A stretch of 33,027 nucleotides of DNA from Bacteroidia bacterium. Its GTDB lineage: Bacteria > Bacteroidota > Bacteroidia > NS11-12g > UBA9320. The notes below the pieces were generated by a model. That model did no database searches, was not told where the DNA came from, and saw only the letters and a list, made by a program, of their open reading frames with translations. Positions 32,201 to 33,027 of this stretch are shown here, piece after piece. A program made the position numbers and the translations under genes. The stretch covers positions 1 to 33,027 of the forward strand of contig JAFMCI010000019.1 in assembly GCA_017857855.1 (NCBI GenBank), given 5' to 3'. Within the stretch, counting starts at the first letter, position 1, and each line of letters starts with the position of its first letter.

Positions 32201-32926
32201 GCAGAAGTGCACACGGCGTTATTTAGAAATTACAATGAGAAAGCAATTCAAGAGTCTATTACTGCATTTATAAGTGAAATAAGTGCAGCTCAAATTATGA
32301 TGATACCCGGCGGATTTTCTGCTGGTGATGAGCCGGATGGATCTGCAAAATATATCGTATCGGTACTTAAAAATCCCGAGATAAAGGAGGCTGTTCATGC
32401 ACTGCTTAAACGAGGTGGACTTATACTTGGTATTTGCAACGGTTTTCAAGCACTGGTAAAATCGGGTTTACTTCCTTATGGGCAAATACGTGATTTAGAT
32501 GATAGCTCTGCCACTATGACGTTTAATACGATTGGAAGACATATTAGCCAAACTGCTCACGTGCAAGTAAAGTCGGATAAGAGCCCTTGGCTTAAGGGTA
32601 TGTTGGACAAGAAATTTATTGTACCTTTTTCTCATGGAGAAGGACGATTTTATGCGTCCGATGCTATGGTTAAAGAATTGGCTGAGAATGGCCAAATCGC
32701 TACGCAGTATATAGATTTTGAAGGAAGAATAGCACTAAATATGCCCTATAATCCAAATGGATCTGTACACGGAATAGAAGGCATCACAGACGCTTCTGGA
32801 CAGATTTATGGCAGAATGGGACATCCCGAACGTTTCCGCGAAGGCTTGATGAAAAACATTCCAGAAATGGCCTTTATGGATATCTTTAAGAACGGTGTAG
32901 AGTGGTTTGTAGGAAAAAGCCTCTGA
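29249..32926 (+). CDS. purL: Phosphoribosylformylglycinamidine synthase, large single-chain form
   Basis: A 1225-residue PurL that turns FGAR plus glutamine and ATP into FGAM, the fourth step of purine synthesis. Order: N-terminal PurS-like domain (about 1-150), linker, first synthetase half (TYWSDHCRHTTF; the ATP/substrate motif ETHNHPTEIEPFGGASTCVGG; DGVGGASGSS), second half (SHVGRTTVLMPLGG, GGKDSMSGS), and a C-terminal glutamine amidotransferase domain. The amidotransferase triad is complete: Cys1063 in GICNGFQ, and His1192/Glu1194 in GHPER. This fused form is usual in Gammaproteobacteria and Bacteroidota, in contrast to the split PurSQL of most Gram-positives. The ATG at 29249 gives the MNQRIFVEKKSAFD start. 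No clear terminator is seen in the 101 bases to the window end. Confidence 0.97.
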   Translation: MNQRIFVEKKSAFDVESQKVLAELQEFTALTRLKLYVIYDVFGAEQESWEKLQTVLLDAVADTVHTSNPAKEDSSWFAMEYLPGQYDQRADSAEQAIQLVVGYKPSIRTGKLFVFDKLSPTDMDKVKDYLINHVDSQEKDLLLIEKPSVPLPTEVPTIHGFTELNEVSLLQFHKEWSFSFDLDDLKFIQDYFIQENRNPTETELKVLDTYWSDHCRHTTFLTELKDIQFQGNFAQKLEEVFERYLNLRKELGREHKPISLMDIGTIAAKYLRANGKLNDLVITDEINACTIEIEVDVEGEKQDWYLLFKNETHNHPTEIEPFGGASTCVGGAIRDPLSGRAFVYQAMRVTGAANPLERIEDTLEGKLPQKKITKSAAKGYSSYGNQIGLATSQVAEIYDPGYKAKRMEVGYVAGAVPKNWVRREAPLPGDRVIMVGGKTGRDGVGGASGSSKVQDETSINTLSAEVQKGDAVEERKIQRLFRKPEVTRLIKKCNDFGAGGVSVAIGEIADSLHINLDKLPTKYAGLNGTELAISESQERMAVVVEAKDVAAFIEHASQENLLAVEVAEVTDSGRMQVYWRGEMIVDLDRTFLDTAGTQKSMNATAFCDVNEEKKNTTPLTLEQFKKELGKLNVASQKGLIENFDSHVGRTTVLMPLGGKNLKTPSLASVNTIPVLHKSTTTVAISTWGFSVDLANKNPFLMGGYAVVESLAKLVASGGNHKNARLSFQEYFEKLGADAVKWGKPLQALLGALEAQLAFETAAIGGKDSMSGSFENLHVPPTLISFACAVGELKNIISPEIKSEGSYLYLAEHVPNANGGPNYTQLNAMYTDIHLRIVKGDIISAQIVKDGGLAAAVFKMAVGNGIGAVIQYHNDCFIPLLGSLILESKVELSEYTLLGKTGGNHLSMNDIHFDLAELSMAWEQTLEPIFPAKSKNVQATEVAKALSTTTTISKPDAVQTPRVFIPIFPGTNCEYETEHVFADAGAEVHTALFRNYNEKAIQESITAFISEISAAQIMMIPGGFSAGDEPDGSAKYIVSVLKNPEIKEAVHALLKRGGLILGICNGFQALVKSGLLPYGQIRDLDDSSATMTFNTIGRHISQTAHVQVKSDKSPWLKGMLDKKFIVPFSHGEGRFYASDAMVKELAENGQIATQYIDFEGRIALNMPYNPNGSVHGIEGITDASGQIYGRMGHPERFREGLMKNIPEMAFMDIFKNGVEWFVGKSL

Positions 32927-33027
32927 GGCGCGTTCCCACAAACCAGTTTTTTTAATAAGGCGTAAATACAAATCACTGGCACTGGTCTTCAATTCGGAAG
33001 AGCGGGGCGTTTTTAAGAATGGCTGAG

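Noticed and set aside
32735-32992. 85-aa minus-strand ORF at the right end
   Set aside because: Nearly all of it is antisense to the purL amidotransferase domain; only the first ~22 residues lie outside, with no recognizable domain.
32927-33027. Tail after purL with small hairpins (TCTTC/GAAGA at 32986-33001; GCCTC-T-GAGGC at the stop codon)
   Set aside because: Stems are short, the T-run is displaced or absent, and no gene or RNA is recognizable; too weak to call a terminator.
1-33027. CRISPR array, transposon ends, integrase, phage genes or a multi-gene defence island
   Set aside because: No regularly spaced repeats, transposase or recombinase motifs were found. The lone Fic gene is not accompanied by an antitoxin or other defence gene, so a defence island is not supported.

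Overview
This is an AT-rich chromosomal segment of a Bacteroidota, most likely Flavobacteriia, bacterium. Three lines of evidence support this: a SusC/SusD pair, several promoter-like TAnnTTTG or TAnnTTCG boxes with hardly any Shine-Dalgarno sequences, and families typical of the phylum (OMP_b-brl TonB-type barrels, a NarI/HdrD-like Fe-S membrane protein with its CCG-domain partner, an 'ezrin/radixin/moesin'-type small periplasmic protein). Most of the window is housekeeping. I see no CRISPR array, insertion sequence, integrase, prophage or rRNA, and no gene-free stretch longer than about 300 bases.

Layout. (1) 1-2.4 kb, minus strand: yebC, a GT4 glycosyltransferase and the start of serS (cut by the window edge). 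(2) 2.6-4.0 kb: lpdA, ending in a strong terminator. (3) 4.06-14.1 kb, plus strand: a polysaccharide-utilization region with a secreted GH92 alpha-mannosidase, SusC, SusD, a PKD-domain surface lipoprotein with a C-terminal carbohydrate-binding-like domain, and a PKD-GH16 laminarinase lipoprotein. SusC, SusD and the PKD lipoprotein are tightly packed; terminator-like hairpins separate GH92 from SusC and the PKD lipoprotein from GH16. (4) 14.2-16.2 kb, minus: fumC followed by a SAM methyltransferase. (5) 16.4-18.3 kb: SPOR-like coiled-coil protein, a 3-hydroxyacyl-CoA dehydrogenase-like protein without a recognizable NAD site, RidA, and tRNA-Phe(GAA). (6) 18.5-23.4 kb, plus: a membrane Fe-S oxidoreductase and its CCG-domain partner, with a TonB-type outer-membrane barrel gene between them. 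(7) 23.4-26.5 kb: Fic AMP-transferase, RlmG-type 23S rRNA methyltransferase, and an FGE/SUMF1-fold protein. (8) 26.6-33 kb: an outer-membrane barrel, dxs, and the large single-chain purL.

How the genes work together. The polysaccharide region reads as a complete surface route for a beta-1,3-glucan such as laminarin: the PKD lipoprotein and SusD bind, GH16 cuts, and SusC imports. The adjacent GH92 gives an alpha-mannose-removing activity that may be separately transcribed. No hybrid two-component, SusR-like or ECF/anti-sigma regulator is present in the window. Other genes cover central metabolism (lpdA, fumC), isoprenoid and purine synthesis (dxs, purL), translation (serS, rlmG, tRNA-Phe) and electron transfer.

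No clearly undescribed system stands out. The observations most worth a second look are the barrel gene inside the Fe-S pair, the inverted repeats over the fic and susC promoters and in front of the SPOR-like gene, and the GH92/laminarinase combination. All functional calls come from reading protein motifs by eye; no database search was run.
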